Origin: Qipengyuania sp. HL-TH1
GTDB lineage: Bacteria > Pseudomonadota > Alphaproteobacteria > Sphingomonadales > Sphingomonadaceae
Assembly (NCBI RefSeq): GCF_036365825.1
Contig: NZ_CP142675.1
Span: 930,001-994,000, forward strand
DNA length: 64,000 bases
Direction of reading: 5' to 3'
Shown: piece after piece, positions 19,969 through 29,082 of the stretch
Layout of the letters: every line of letters starts with the position of its first letter
Position numbering within the stretch: position 1 is the first letter of the stretch
The notes under the pieces: model-generated
Seen by the model: the letters and a program-made list of their open reading frames with translations, nothing else
Database searches by the model: none
What the model was told of the DNA's origin: nothing
Made by a program: the position numbers and the translations under genes

Positions 19969-21405
19969 CTAGGCGGATGCGGATTTTTCCGCATCCGCCA
20001 GTCGGCGCAGGTTCTCTTCATGCATGCCTTTGTCGATCCGGTAGCGCGCAATGAAGAACAGCGCGGAAAGCCACAGGATCAGCAATGCGGGCGCGTAGGA
20101 CGCACCCAGTCGCCACAGGATATCGGGGTCCACACTCGCCGGGTCGGCACCTTCGGGAAAGTCGATCAGCGACAGGATCAGGCCCGCCGCGAGCACGCCG
20201 AACCCCTGCGTGGTTTTGCGCGTGAAGGTCATCGCCGCATAATAGACGCCTTCCGAACGCCGACCGGTGCGCACCTGGTTGGCTTCGACCAGGTCGGCGA
20301 TCATCGAATAGGCCACCGCCTGCACTGCAATGATCAGTGCCAGGTCGATCACATTGATACCCAGCACCAGCGGGAACAGCAGCGGGTCGCCGTTTTCGGG
20401 CATCAGCCCGGCCAGCCGCAGCAGGACGGGGGAGGGTTGGATGGTGAAGGCGAGCAGGCCCAGAACGATAGTCGCGCGCTTCTTGCCGAGTTTGCGGGTC
20501 GCCCATGGCGCAATCAGGAAACCGATCAGTGCGGAGAGCAGCACCGAGCAGGTCCAGATGAAGATCTGGAATTCGCTGAACCCCCAGAAATAGTTGAGTA
20601 TCAGGAAGGCGAGCGCCGCCGACAGGCCGGTCGCAATGGCGAACAGCACGGTGGCGACGAACAATGCGAGGAAGCTTTTCTCGCTCAGCGTCTCGATCAT
20701 CTCGCGGAAAATGCGCCCGATGCTGAACCGCTCGCCCGTCGCGACCGGGCGGTGGAGATGGGGAATACGGCTGTGCGTTCCCAGCGCCGAGATCATGATC
20801 GTTGCGAATATCAGCGCCGATGCGATGATCCCGTATTGGGCATAGGCTTCGGGATCGCGCATTCCCAGCGGCCCGGTGAAGAGGATTCCGAATACCACAA
20901 TGCTCATCACGGTGCCGCCCGACCAGCCGAACAGCAGGCGATAGGCCTGCATGCTGGTGCGTTCGTCATAGTCGGTGGTGAGCTCGGGAATAAGCGCCGA
21001 GCTGGGCGTTTCGTAAAAGGTGATGAAGGTGCGGATCAGCACCGCCAGCGCTGTCAGGTAGAGGAACAATCCCGCCTGGCCCCAGTCGGGCGGATTCCAC
21101 AGCAGGAAATAGCTCAGCGAAACGGGCAGCGCCGCAGCATACATGAAGGGATGGCGCCGTCCCCAGCGACTGCGCAGATTGTCGGACCAATAGCCGACCA
21201 GCGGATCGCTGATCGCATCGACCACCAGTGCAATCAGGATAGCGAGCCCGACGAGGCCGGGTTCGAGCCCCACCACCGTGCCGTAGAACAGCAACAGGAA
21301 ATAGTCGAAGCCGCCGTTCTTGATGCCGAACGCGGCAGCGCCCGATCCGTGCGCCAGCTTGAGCCAGACCGACGGTTTGTCGGCCACCGCTTCGCGTGTG
21401 GTCAT
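19969..21405 (-). CDS. GPH-family sugar:cation symporter (MFS)
   Basis: Inner-membrane transporter of the glycoside-pentoside-hexuronide family, 478 aa with about 12 hydrophobic segments. The N-terminal pattern DAISDPLVGYWSDNLRSRWGRRHPF is the MelB-type signature, and TRKTTQGFGVLAAG in the second half is also characteristic. The ATG at 21405 is preceded by GGGAGAGGG; the longer frame has no conserved leader. No sugar-utilisation gene adjoins it, so the substrate is open. It points toward tRNA-Asp and away from a small membrane protein gene. Confidence 0.9.
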   Translation of the reverse strand: MTTREAVADKPSVWLKLAHGSGAAAFGIKNGGFDYFLLLFYGTVVGLEPGLVGLAILIALVVDAISDPLVGYWSDNLRSRWGRRHPFMYAAALPVSLSYFLLWNPPDWGQAGLFLYLTALAVLIRTFITFYETPSSALIPELTTDYDERTSMQAYRLLFGWSGGTVMSIVVFGILFTGPLGMRDPEAYAQYGIIASALIFATIMISALGTHSRIPHLHRPVATGERFSIGRIFREMIETLSEKSFLALFVATVLFAIATGLSAALAFLILNYFWGFSEFQIFIWTCSVLLSALIGFLIAPWATRKLGKKRATIVLGLLAFTIQPSPVLLRLAGLMPENGDPLLFPLVLGINVIDLALIIAVQAVAYSMIADLVEANQVRTGRRSEGVYYAAMTFTRKTTQGFGVLAAGLILSLIDFPEGADPASVDPDILWRLGASYAPALLILWLSALFFIARYRIDKGMHEENLRRLADAEKSASA

Positions 21406-21454
21406 GCCCTCTCCCTTGGGCATGGAGGCTAGGGTAGGGCAGTCGACTTGGCAA

Positions 21455-21670
21455 TCAGCTCCAGCGGCCGGTTTCCATCCAGATGAGGAAGCGGCGCAGC
21501 GGGAGCAGCCAGACAAGCCCGAGCACGACATAGATCAGCGTCTGGACCAGTGTCGGCCAGTCGCCGATCAGCCCGGGCGCATAGCGTGCAATGACCACGC
21601 CATAGATGGTCAGGGCCAGCAGCAATCCGAGGATGCCGACCGGGATACGCCAGGTGGGTTCTTGCCTCAT
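21455..21670 (-). CDS. DUF2842-like small inner-membrane protein
   Basis: 71 aa with two hydrophobic segments (about 8-28 and 41-58) separated by a short loop, ending LRRFLIWMETGRWS. Size and the P-L-R-R-F-L-x-W-M ending match the alphaproteobacterial DUF2842 family of unknown function. The start overlaps the stop of the upstream cyclo-ligase gene by four bases, so the two are translationally coupled. Confidence 0.75.
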   Translation of the reverse strand: MRQEPTWRIPVGILGLLLALTIYGVVIARYAPGLIGDWPTLVQTLIYVVLGLVWLLPLRRFLIWMETGRWS

Positions 21671-22239
21671 GCGAAAGGTCCATAGATGCGGGTGGGCGTA
21701 ACGACTGCCGCAAGCGGGATATCGTGCGCCTCGGTCGGCAGGTCATCGACCCGCTGGCCGTCCCAGGCAAGCCCGATGGCGGTCGTTCCCGGGTGGTCTG
21801 CGAGCCAGCGATCGTAATGCCCGCCGCCCTGGCCAAGCCGGGCGCCTTCGGCGGTGAACCCGACCAGCGGCACGAACAGCACGCGCGGTTCCAGCGCTGC
21901 GGCATCGGCCATGGGTTGCAGCAGTCCGAACGGGCCAGTCTCGAGATCGCGTTCGCCAAACGGGTCGCTGAACTGCGCGAAGTGCATCGCCGCGCCGCGG
22001 TCGGCGAAGCGGGGCAGGGCGAGATCGTACCCCTGTTCGAAGAAGAACCTGGCATAGGATGCCGCGGGCGCTTCATAGGGATTGGCGCGGTAGAGGCCGA
22101 TCACCGCACCTTCGGGGACCAGTTCGAGCAGCGGCGCAGGCGGGCGCATGAACACCAGCGTGCGCATGTTTTCCGGTAGCGCGGTGGCTTCCTCGCGCCG
22201 CGTAATGCGCAGGTGTTTGCGAAGCTCGTCCTTGGTCAC
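21667..22239 (-). CDS. 5-formyltetrahydrofolate cyclo-ligase
   Basis: Converts 5-formyl-THF to 5,10-methenyl-THF with ATP, recycling a folate storage form. 190 aa. Signatures: N-terminal KDELRKHLRITRREE, and the nucleotide-binding loop LGQGGGHYDRWL near residue 138. It lies directly downstream of the probable 6S RNA and zapA on the same strand; the zapA - 6S RNA - cyclo-ligase order is widely conserved in proteobacteria. Confidence 0.93.
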   Translation of the reverse strand: MTKDELRKHLRITRREEATALPENMRTLVFMRPPAPLLELVPEGAVIGLYRANPYEAPAASYARFFFEQGYDLALPRFADRGAAMHFAQFSDPFGERDLETGPFGLLQPMADAAALEPRVLFVPLVGFTAEGARLGQGGGHYDRWLADHPGTTAIGLAWDGQRVDDLPTEAHDIPLAAVVTPTRIYGPFA

Positions 22240-22339
22240 GCAGGGGTCCTTATCGGTAGAGGCGCGGCGCGTCCAATGGCCCCGCTCGTGGGTGCGCTAT
22301 CGCCATGCGTCGATGGCTGCCGCCGCCGCCCGGTGAAAG

Positions 22340-22520
22340 GCGCGGGCTGGTGCCGATAGCTAGTCCGGAAAGTGGCGGGACCACCATGGGTCGTTTCCGG
22401 CGAAATCCTCTGACGCGTAAACGTCAGGTGGGTTCCGTATGTCCCGGTCCCACGGCCGAACCGGTAGACCAGGACAGGGACAGCTCCCTAGGAATGCTTA
22501 TAGCCTCAGGGATGTTCATG
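22340..22520 (-). ncRNA. ssrS: 6S RNA (SsrS), boundaries approximate
   Basis: The 315-base gene-free stretch between zapA and the cyclo-ligase gene is where 6S RNA is encoded across proteobacteria. On the minus strand it can form paired arms: GTCCTGGTC with GACCGGGAC (about 22440-22475), CTGACG with CGTCAG (about 22408-22425), and CCGGAAA with TTTCCGG (about 22364-22400). 6S RNA binds RNA polymerase holoenzyme as a promoter mimic. The identification rests on position and hairpin-rich structure; I could not run a covariance model, and the ends are estimates. Apart from this RNA I see nothing else in 22240-22554. Confidence 0.6.
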
Positions 22521-22554
22521 CGGCTCGTGCCGGGCAGCCCCGCCATCATGCTAT

Positions 22555-22878
22555 CTAGGACGCAGGAGCCTCGCCCTCAAGGGTCGATGCCGCATTCTCC
22601 AGCGCCGCCGCCATCCGTTCGAGCTGTCCGGCCAGCCGCTCGGTGTCGAAATCGGGTTCCGGGGGCGGCTCTGCCGCGCGCTTGGCCTCGTCCAGTTCGT
22701 CCGCCACCAGCAAGGCGGCGAACAGCAAGTTCTTGGCTTCATTGCTCGACAGGTTGGCGCCCATCGAGCCCAGCTTGCTGTCGATTATGCCGGCCAGCCG
22801 CTGGACGTGATCTTCCTGCCCATCGGCGCAGGAAACGGTGTAATTGCGCCCGCCGACGGCCAGTTTGACATCGCTCAT
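22555..22878 (-). CDS. zapA: cell division protein ZapA
   Basis: FtsZ-associated protein that stabilises the Z-ring, 107 aa. The N-terminus carries the ZapA pattern VKLAVGGRNYTVSCADGQEDHVQRLAGIID, and the middle has LLFAALLVADEL followed by an acidic and Ala-rich coiled-coil tail. The start overlaps the stop of the upstream coiled-coil gene (ATGA). It is followed by the probable 6S RNA. Confidence 0.92.
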   Translation of the reverse strand: MSDVKLAVGGRNYTVSCADGQEDHVQRLAGIIDSKLGSMGANLSSNEAKNLLFAALLVADELDEAKRAAEPPPEPDFDTERLAGQLERMAAALENAASTLEGEAPAS

Positions 22879-23081
22879 GGGGCCAGCCCTTCGATCAGGG
22901 CGTCGAGCTGCGAGATGGTGGTCGTCACGCTTTCGCGCAGCGCTTCGTGGCGGGCGACGAGTTCGGCATTGGTCGGCGCGCCCGCAGCGGGGGAATGCGA
23001 GGCGAGCGCGGCCTGCGTTTCGATCCGCGCCAGCGCGCGGTCGATGCGGTCCATCGCCGATTGAATGCGTTGCGAAGTCAT
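22875..23081 (-). CDS. coiled-coil protein upstream of zapA (ZauP-like)
   Basis: 68 aa, nearly all helical with heptad-like spacing of Ile, Leu and Met (SQRIQSAMDRIDRALARIE ... LRESVTTTISQLDALIE). In Caulobacter crescentus the gene directly upstream of zapA encodes the coiled-coil ZapA partner ZauP; position, four-base overlap with zapA and composition fit that role here. Sequence similarity cannot be proven by eye. The ATG at 23081 is chosen because the upstream extension is not coiled-coil. Confidence 0.6.
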   Translation of the reverse strand: MTSQRIQSAMDRIDRALARIETQAALASHSPAAGAPTNAELVARHEALRESVTTTISQLDALIEGLAP

Positions 23082-23260
23082 GACACCGTAGGAAATACCA
23101 AGATTGCCGCGTCCGGTCAAAGGCTTGGCCTATTCTGTTGATAAGTGGAATGAGGGAATTGCCGGCTGTGCATGGCGCGGTGCGCGGGTTGACCTCGCGC
23201 CTACGCTCCGCGAAGGCTTCGCGCGCGTCGAATCGACCCAGTTTCCGGAGAATAAATCCC

Positions 23261-25252
23261 ATGAGTCTTGCCACCGCTCGCATGGTCCCGATGGCCAATG
23301 CCATCAGGGCACTTTCGATGGATGCGGTGCAGGCGGCGAATTCGGGGCACCCCGGCATGCCGATGGGCATGGCCGATGTCGCGACCGTGCTGTGGAGCGA
23401 CTATCTGAAGCACGACCCCGCCGCACCCGACTGGGCGGATCGCGACCGCTTCGTGCTCAGCGCGGGCCATGGCTCAATGCTGATCTACAGCCTGCTCCAC
23501 CTGTCGGGCTATGCCGCCCCGACGATGGAGGATATCCGCAATTTCCGCCAGCTTGGCAGCCCCTGTGCCGGCCACCCGGAGAACTTCCTGCTCGACGGCG
23601 TCGAAAGCACCACCGGCCCTCTGGGGCAGGGTCTGGCGATGGCGGTGGGCATGGCGATTGCCGAGCGGCACCTCAACGCGGGATTCGGCGACGACATCGT
23701 CGACCACCGCACCTGGGTGATCGCGGGTGACGGCTGCCTGATGGAAGGCATCAACCACGAAGCGATCGGTCTTGCCGGCCATCTCAAGCTCGGCCGCATG
23801 AATGTGCTGTGGGACGACAACAACATCACCATCGACGGGACCACCGATCTGTCGACCAGCGAAGACATCAAGGCGCGCTACGAAGCGACCGGCTGGCATG
23901 TCGTCAGCTGCGACGGGCACGATTTCGACGACATCCGCCGCGCGCTCGATGAAGCGGTAGCCGACGAACGACCCTCGCTGGTCGCGTGCAAGACGGTCAT
24001 CGGCAAGGGCTCACCCAACAAGCAGGGCACCAGTGCCACTCACGGCGCACCACTGGGCGATGATGAAATCGCTGCAGTCCGCGAGGTGCTGGGCTGGGAC
24101 GCGGCGCCGTTCGAAATTCCCGAACAGGTGCTGTCCGACTGGCGCGGGACGGCCGAGCGTGGTTCGGCGGAGCGCGCCGAATGGCGCAACCGGCTCGAGG
24201 CTCATGGCGACAAGGCCGAATTTGAACGCCGGATGGCGGGCGATCTGCCCGAGAGCTTCAGCCTGGACAATTATATCCAGTCGCTGATCGACGAACCGCA
24301 GAAGGTCGCGACGCGCAAGGCGAGCGAGATGACGCTGGGCGAAATCAACGCCAACCTGCCCGATACGATCGGCGGCAGCGCCGACCTGACCGGGTCCAAC
24401 AACACCAAAGCGGGCGGTATCGGTCCGTTCACCGCCGACGACCGCAGCGGACGCTATATCTATTACGGCATCCGCGAATTCGGCATGGCCGCGGCGATGA
24501 ACGGCATGGCGCTGCATGGCGGCGTGATCCCCTATGGCGGCACCTTCCTGGTGTTCACCGATTATTGCCGCGCCGCGATCCGCCTGTCCGCGCTGCAGCA
24601 GGCCCGCGTGGTCTATGTCATGACGCATGACAGCATCGGGCTGGGCGAAGACGGGCCGACGCACCAGCCGATCGAACACATCCAGTCGCTGCGGATGATC
24701 CCGAACCTGCTGGTCATGCGCCCCGCAGACACGGTCGAAACCGCCGAATGCTGGGACATCGCGCTGCGCGAGAAGGACCGCCCGACGGTTCTTGCGCTGA
24801 CCCGCCAAGGGCTGCCGCAGCTGCGCACCGAGGCGGCTGCGGAGAACCTCAGCGGACGCGGGGCCTATCGTCTCAAGGCCGCTGAATCGCCGCGCCGGGT
24901 CATCCTGATCGCGACCGGATCGGAAGTCAGCCTGGCGACCGAATGCGCCGCCGCACTGGAGAAGGCAGGCATCGGCGCGGACGTCGTGTCGATGGTCTGC
25001 ACCCAGCTGTTCGACGAGCAGGACGATGCCTACAAGGCCGAGCTGCTGCCCGACGTCTCGCCCGACGAAACGCTTCGCGTAAGCATCGAGGCGGGGACGA
25101 CATTCGGCTGGGATCGCTACACGATGACCAACGGTCTGCGGATCGGCATCGACCGCTTCGGTGCCAGCGCGCCGGCGGGCGATCTGTTCGAGAAATTCGG
25201 CTTCACTGCGGACGCCATCGTTCCGCAAATCATGAACAAACTGAACGGTTAA
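23261..25252 (+). CDS. tkt: transketolase
   Basis: TPP-dependent transfer of two-carbon ketol units in the pentose phosphate pathway, 663 aa, cytosolic. TPP-binding segment GDGCLMEGINHEA ... WDDNNITIDG, substrate loop SAGHGSMLIYSLLHL, and pyrimidine-domain motif FVFTDYCRAAIRLSAL-type region (residues about 430-445). The ATG at 23261 with GGAG ten bases upstream is used; the longer frame (from 23138) adds a leader of no family character. First gene of a same-strand series tkt-gap-pgk. Confidence 0.96.
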   Translation: MSLATARMVPMANAIRALSMDAVQAANSGHPGMPMGMADVATVLWSDYLKHDPAAPDWADRDRFVLSAGHGSMLIYSLLHLSGYAAPTMEDIRNFRQLGSPCAGHPENFLLDGVESTTGPLGQGLAMAVGMAIAERHLNAGFGDDIVDHRTWVIAGDGCLMEGINHEAIGLAGHLKLGRMNVLWDDNNITIDGTTDLSTSEDIKARYEATGWHVVSCDGHDFDDIRRALDEAVADERPSLVACKTVIGKGSPNKQGTSATHGAPLGDDEIAAVREVLGWDAAPFEIPEQVLSDWRGTAERGSAERAEWRNRLEAHGDKAEFERRMAGDLPESFSLDNYIQSLIDEPQKVATRKASEMTLGEINANLPDTIGGSADLTGSNNTKAGGIGPFTADDRSGRYIYYGIREFGMAAAMNGMALHGGVIPYGGTFLVFTDYCRAAIRLSALQQARVVYVMTHDSIGLGEDGPTHQPIEHIQSLRMIPNLLVMRPADTVETAECWDIALREKDRPTVLALTRQGLPQLRTEAAAENLSGRGAYRLKAAESPRRVILIATGSEVSLATECAAALEKAGIGADVVSMVCTQLFDEQDDAYKAELLPDVSPDETLRVSIEAGTTFGWDRYTMTNGLRIGIDRFGASAPAGDLFEKFGFTADAIVPQIMNKLNG

Positions 25253-25267
25253 GCAGGAGTTTTTGCA

Positions 25268-26275
25268 ATGGCGACGAAGGTTGCAATCAACGGTTTTGGA
25301 CGTATCGGCCGCCTCGTGGCGCGCGCCATTCTCGAGCGTGACGATCACGATCTCGAACTCGTCAGCATCAACGACCTGGCCGACACCAAGTCGAATGCGC
25401 TGCTGTTCCAGTATGACAGCACGCATGGCCGCTTCCCCGGCACGGTCGAGGTCGGCGACAAGGCTATCATCGTCAACGGCAAGTCGATCGCGGTCACCAG
25501 CGAACGCGATCCGGGCGACCTGCCGCATGGCGACCAGGGCGTCGACATCGTCCTCGAATGCACCGGCTTCTTCCAGAGCCACGAAGCCGCCGAACCGCAT
25601 CTCAAGGCGGGCGCCAAGCGCGTGCTGATCTCGGCCCCGGCCAAGAACGTTTCGGCCACGATCGTCTACGGTGTGAACCACGAAACGCTCAGCGCCGAGG
25701 ACGTGATCGTCTCGAACGCCAGCTGCACCACCAACTGCCTCTCGCCGATGGCGAAGGTGCTGCACGACACCGTCGGCATCGAGCGCGGGTTCATGACCAC
25801 GATCCACAGCTACACCAACGACCAGCGCATGCTCGACCAGATGCATAGCGACATGCGCCGGGCGCGCGGCGGCGCGCAGAACATGATCCCGACAACCACC
25901 GGCGCGGCGCGCGCGGTCGGCCTCGTCCTGCCCGAACTGGCGGGCAAGCTCGACGGTTCGAGCGTGCGCGTGCCGACGCCCAATGTCAGCCTCGTCGATC
26001 TCGTCTTCACCCCCGGCCGCGACACCAGCGTCGAAGAATTGAACGGCGCGCTCAAGGAAGCCGCCGAAGGCAAGATGAAGGGCGTGCTCGACTATACCGA
26101 CCAGCCGCTCGTCAGCAGCGACTTCAACCACTATCCGGCCAGCTCGACCATCGACAGCCTCGAAACCAGCGTGATGGAAGGCAAGCTTGCCCGCGTCGTC
26201 AGCTGGTACGACAATGAATGGGGCTTTTCGAACCGCATGATCGACACCGCCGGCGTGATGGCGAAGTTCCTCTAA
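25268..26275 (+). CDS. gap: glyceraldehyde-3-phosphate dehydrogenase, type I
   Basis: Interconverts glyceraldehyde-3-phosphate and 1,3-bisphosphoglycerate. 335 aa. Rossmann start [13 protein letters not shown], catalytic C153 in [12 protein letters not shown], and the C-terminal [13 protein letters not shown]. The acidic residue after the second strand (IND at 35-37) suggests NAD preference. AGGAG precedes the ATG; only 15 bases separate it from tkt. Confidence 0.97.
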   Translation: MATKVAINGFGRIGRLVARAILERDDHDLELVSINDLADTKSNALLFQYDSTHGRFPGTVEVGDKAIIVNGKSIAVTSERDPGDLPHGDQGVDIVLECTGFFQSHEAAEPHLKAGAKRVLISAPAKNVSATIVYGVNHETLSAEDVIVSNASCTTNCLSPMAKVLHDTVGIERGFMTTIHSYTNDQRMLDQMHSDMRRARGGAQNMIPTTTGAARAVGLVLPELAGKLDGSSVRVPTPNVSLVDLVFTPGRDTSVEELNGALKEAAEGKMKGVLDYTDQPLVSSDFNHYPASSTIDSLETSVMEGKLARVVSWYDNEWGFSNRMIDTAGVMAKFL

Positions 26276-26305
26276 CGCCAAGTTCCGCCAAAGGACGCCC
26301 GACCA

Positions 26306-27505
26306 ATGAGCAGCTTCAAGACCCTGGACGATCTCGGTGACATCACCGGCAAGATCGCGCTGGTGCGCGTCGATCTCAACCTGCCGATGAAGGATGGTTC
26401 GGCCACCGACGTCTCGCGCGTCGAGGCGGTCAAGCCGACCATCCTCGAACTCGCCGAAAAGGGTGCCAAGGTCCTGTTGCTCGCGCATTACGGGCGTCCC
26501 AAGGGCAAGCGCTATTCGACCATGAGCACGAGCTTCGTGCAGGGCGATGTCGAGAAGGTGCTGGACAAGGAGATCATGTTCATCCCCGAGGTCATGGGCC
26601 CCGTGGTCGAACAGTCGATCGGCATCCTTGCCAATGGCGATATCGGCCTGCTCGACAATGTCCGCTTCTGGCCGGGCGAGGAAGCTAACGATCCCGAATT
26701 CGCGCGTGGCATGGCCGCGCATGGCGACTTCTACGTCAACGACGCGTTCAGCGCGGCGCACCGCGCGCATGCCAGCACCGAGGGGCTGGCGCACCATCTC
26801 CCGGCCTATGCGGGCCGCGCGATGGAAGCCGAACTGAAGGCGCTCGACGCCGCGCTGGGTAATCCCGAAGCGCCGGTCGCCGCGGTCGTCGGCGGGGCCA
26901 AGGTCTCGACCAAGCTCGACGTGCTGACCAATCTGGTCGGCAAGGTGCAGCACCTGATCATCGGCGGCGGGATGGCGAACACCTTCCTCGCGGCGAAGGG
27001 TGTCGATGTCGGCAAGTCGCTGTGCGAACACGAACTGACCGACACCGCCAATCGCATCATCGACGAAGCCGCGCATGCGGGCTGCACGGTTCACCTGCCC
27101 TATGATGTCGTGGTGGCGAAGGAATTTGCCGCCAATCCCGCGTCCCTGCGTACCTGCAATGTCCACGAGGTTGCGGATGACGAGATGATCCTCGATGTCG
27201 GCCCGCTGGCGACCGAGGCGCTGGCCGACGTGCTCAAGACCTGCCGTACGCTGGTGTGGAACGGCCCGATGGGCGCATTCGAGACCGAACCTTTCGACAC
27301 CGCCACCGTCGCGCTGGCCAGGACCGCCGCGGCGCTGACGCAGGACGGTTCGCTGATCTCGGTCGCGGGCGGGGGCGATACGGTCGCCGCGCTCGCGCAT
27401 GCCGGGGTGAAGGACGAGTTCACCTTTGTCTCGACCGCAGGCGGCGCCTTCCTCGAATGGATGGAAGGCAAGCCGCTTCCCGGCGTGGCGGCGCTGACCG
27501 CATGA
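26306..27505 (+). CDS. pgk: phosphoglycerate kinase
   Basis: ATP-generating step of glycolysis, reversible in gluconeogenesis. 399 aa. N-terminal RVDLNLPM substrate loop, LLAHYGRPKG, LLDNVRFWPGEE, nucleotide-domain VVGGAKVSTKL, and the C-terminal hinge and phosphate-binding region VAGGGDTVAAL with STAGGAFLEWMEGK. Its stop overlaps the start of the thioesterase gene by four bases, although that gene is not part of the conserved carbon cluster. Confidence 0.97.
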   Translation: MSSFKTLDDLGDITGKIALVRVDLNLPMKDGSATDVSRVEAVKPTILELAEKGAKVLLLAHYGRPKGKRYSTMSTSFVQGDVEKVLDKEIMFIPEVMGPVVEQSIGILANGDIGLLDNVRFWPGEEANDPEFARGMAAHGDFYVNDAFSAAHRAHASTEGLAHHLPAYAGRAMEAELKALDAALGNPEAPVAAVVGGAKVSTKLDVLTNLVGKVQHLIIGGGMANTFLAAKGVDVGKSLCEHELTDTANRIIDEAAHAGCTVHLPYDVVVAKEFAANPASLRTCNVHEVADDEMILDVGPLATEALADVLKTCRTLVWNGPMGAFETEPFDTATVALARTAAALTQDGSLISVAGGGDTVAALAHAGVKDEFTFVSTAGGAFLEWMEGKPLPGVAALTA

Positions 27506-27957
27506 GCGAGAACGAAGCAGTAGGCGCGAGCGGCGGGCTCGTACCCGTCACCGAGGGCGAATGGTCCGGCTGGTCGACCTGGCAGAGCGATGCTTTCGAG
27601 CAGCGCGCGGGCCCGTTCTACGAACGGCGCGATGATGACGGCAGCATGGTCGCCGCCTTCCGCGCGGAGGAGCGGCACATGAACGGCGCGGGCTTCATGC
27701 ACGGCGGCTGCATGATGACCTTCGCCGACAGCGCGATCTTCACCATCGCGACCGACGAACTCGCCGGATCGCATGGCGTCACCATGCATCTCGCGGGCGA
27801 TTTCCTCGATCCGGCCAGCGTCGGCCAGCTGATCGAGGCGCGCGGCGAAGTCGTTCGCGCAGGCGGCAAGACGATCTATGTCGTCGGCATGATCCGCGCC
27901 GACGGCAAGCCGGTGCTCAGCTTCAACGGCATTATCCGGAAGATCACCAGGAGATAG
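27502..27957 (+). CDS. PaaI-type hotdog-fold thioesterase
   Basis: Predicted acyl-CoA thioesterase, 151 aa. The hotdog motif is FRAEERHMNGAGFMHGGCMMTFADSA with the family's H-N-G...HGG spacing, followed by strand patterns VTMHLAGDFLDPA and GKTIYVVGMI. The substrate is unknown. The ATGA overlap with pgk shows translational coupling, and the beta-lactamase-fold gene follows four bases after its stop. It is the first member of the block that separates pgk from fda. Confidence 0.85.
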   Translation: MSENEAVGASGGLVPVTEGEWSGWSTWQSDAFEQRAGPFYERRDDDGSMVAAFRAEERHMNGAGFMHGGCMMTFADSAIFTIATDELAGSHGVTMHLAGDFLDPASVGQLIEARGEVVRAGGKTIYVVGMIRADGKPVLSFNGIIRKITRR

Positions 27958-27961
27958 GTCC

Positions 27962-29041
27962 GTGCGTTTTCTCTGCCTGTTCGCCCTGCTTCTGCTGCCC
28001 TCGGTCACCTCGGCGCAAGCGGGCGACCCGGCGGATGAGTTCGCGAGTTTCGACCGGTTTCTCGCCGAATTCCGCGAGGAAAACAGCGTCCCGGCGCTGA
28101 GCGCGGTGATCGTCCGCGACGGGCAGATCGCGTGGGAAGGCTATTACGGCTGGGCCGATGACGAAGGCGAGGTCGCAACCAGCGCGGATACCACCTACAA
28201 GATCGCTTCGACGACCAAGCCCATCGCTGCTACGGCGATCATGGCCGAGGCACTCGCGGGCGGGCTGTCGCTCGACCTGCCGATGCGTGCGGACGAAGGC
28301 TTTGCCGACACATGCGACTGGCTGTCGCAGTCCCCGATTCCTTTTGGCAGCGGCGGCGAGGACCGGCATGGCAATGCAGTGTCGGCGATGGATTGCGCCA
28401 AGCAGCTGACGCTCTCGCAAATGCTCGACATGCGCGCCAATGGCGAGGACTTCGTTTACAACCCCATTGCCTATGCGCGGGTCGACCGCGCCATCAGCGG
28501 CGCGGGTGGGCGCGATCTGCGCGCCATCGTGCGGGACCGCGTGGCCGAGCCCGCGGGGATGCGCAACGTCGCGCTCGGCTGGCGCGATCCCGAAGGCGGC
28601 GATGCCCTGCGGTTCCTCGCACCGCCCTTCCACCCGGTCGATGGGCGTCTCGTCAAGCAGGTCCTGCCCGATGACGATTTCCGCGCGGCTGCGGGTATTA
28701 TTGCCAGCCCGCTCCAGATGGCAAAGTTCGATATCGCCTTCGATTCCGGCGTGCTCATCCCACCAGCGCTGATCCGCGAGCTGGTCGAAGCCGATATCGG
28801 CCCGCTTGGCGACTATCGGCGCGGCTGGTTCCTCGAGGATTGGAACGGCCAGCGCCTGCTGTGGCATTCGGGCTGGAACGAGCAGAAGGGCTCCGCGCTT
28901 TACCTCAAGGTGCCCGGCAAGCGGCTGACACTGATCGTCCTCGCCAATACCGAGGCGATCTGGTGGGACAATTCGCTGGTCAAGGCCGAGGTTGCCCAAA
29001 GCCCTATCGCGCAGCGCTTCCTCGAAGAATTCGCCCGCTAG
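27962..29041 (+). CDS. secreted serine hydrolase, beta-lactamase (class C/EstB) family
   Basis: 359 aa from a GTG start. An N-terminal signal peptide ends at about residue 19 (VTSAQA). The SxxK catalytic motif is STTK (in YKIASTTKPI, about residue 80) and a Y-x-N motif is YNPIA. Size and composition match the esterase/DD-peptidase/beta-lactamase superfamily rather than a dedicated resistance enzyme; no clear KTG box stands out, although HSGWNEQKGS occupies the corresponding region. It follows the thioesterase closely. Activity on antibiotics cannot be inferred. Confidence 0.85.
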   Translation: MRFLCLFALLLLPSVTSAQAGDPADEFASFDRFLAEFREENSVPALSAVIVRDGQIAWEGYYGWADDEGEVATSADTTYKIASTTKPIAATAIMAEALAGGLSLDLPMRADEGFADTCDWLSQSPIPFGSGGEDRHGNAVSAMDCAKQLTLSQMLDMRANGEDFVYNPIAYARVDRAISGAGGRDLRAIVRDRVAEPAGMRNVALGWRDPEGGDALRFLAPPFHPVDGRLVKQVLPDDDFRAAAGIIASPLQMAKFDIAFDSGVLIPPALIRELVEADIGPLGDYRRGWFLEDWNGQRLLWHSGWNEQKGSALYLKVPGKRLTLIVLANTEAIWWDNSLVKAEVAQSPIAQRFLEEFAR

Positions 29042-29082
29042 CGGTATTCGGGATTGGGCGCGTCGAAGCGGCGGCCTTCCTG

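Noticed and set aside
24011..27400. 1129-codon open frame on the minus strand opposite tkt, gap and pgk
   Set aside because: It is the antisense shadow of three intact housekeeping genes in high-GC DNA; its His/Asp/Arg-rich composition has no protein-family character.
27962..29041. Antibiotic-resistance beta-lactamase
   Set aside because: The SxxK and Y-x-N motifs place it in the broad serine hydrolase superfamily, but nothing marks it as a true AmpC; the neutral call is safer.
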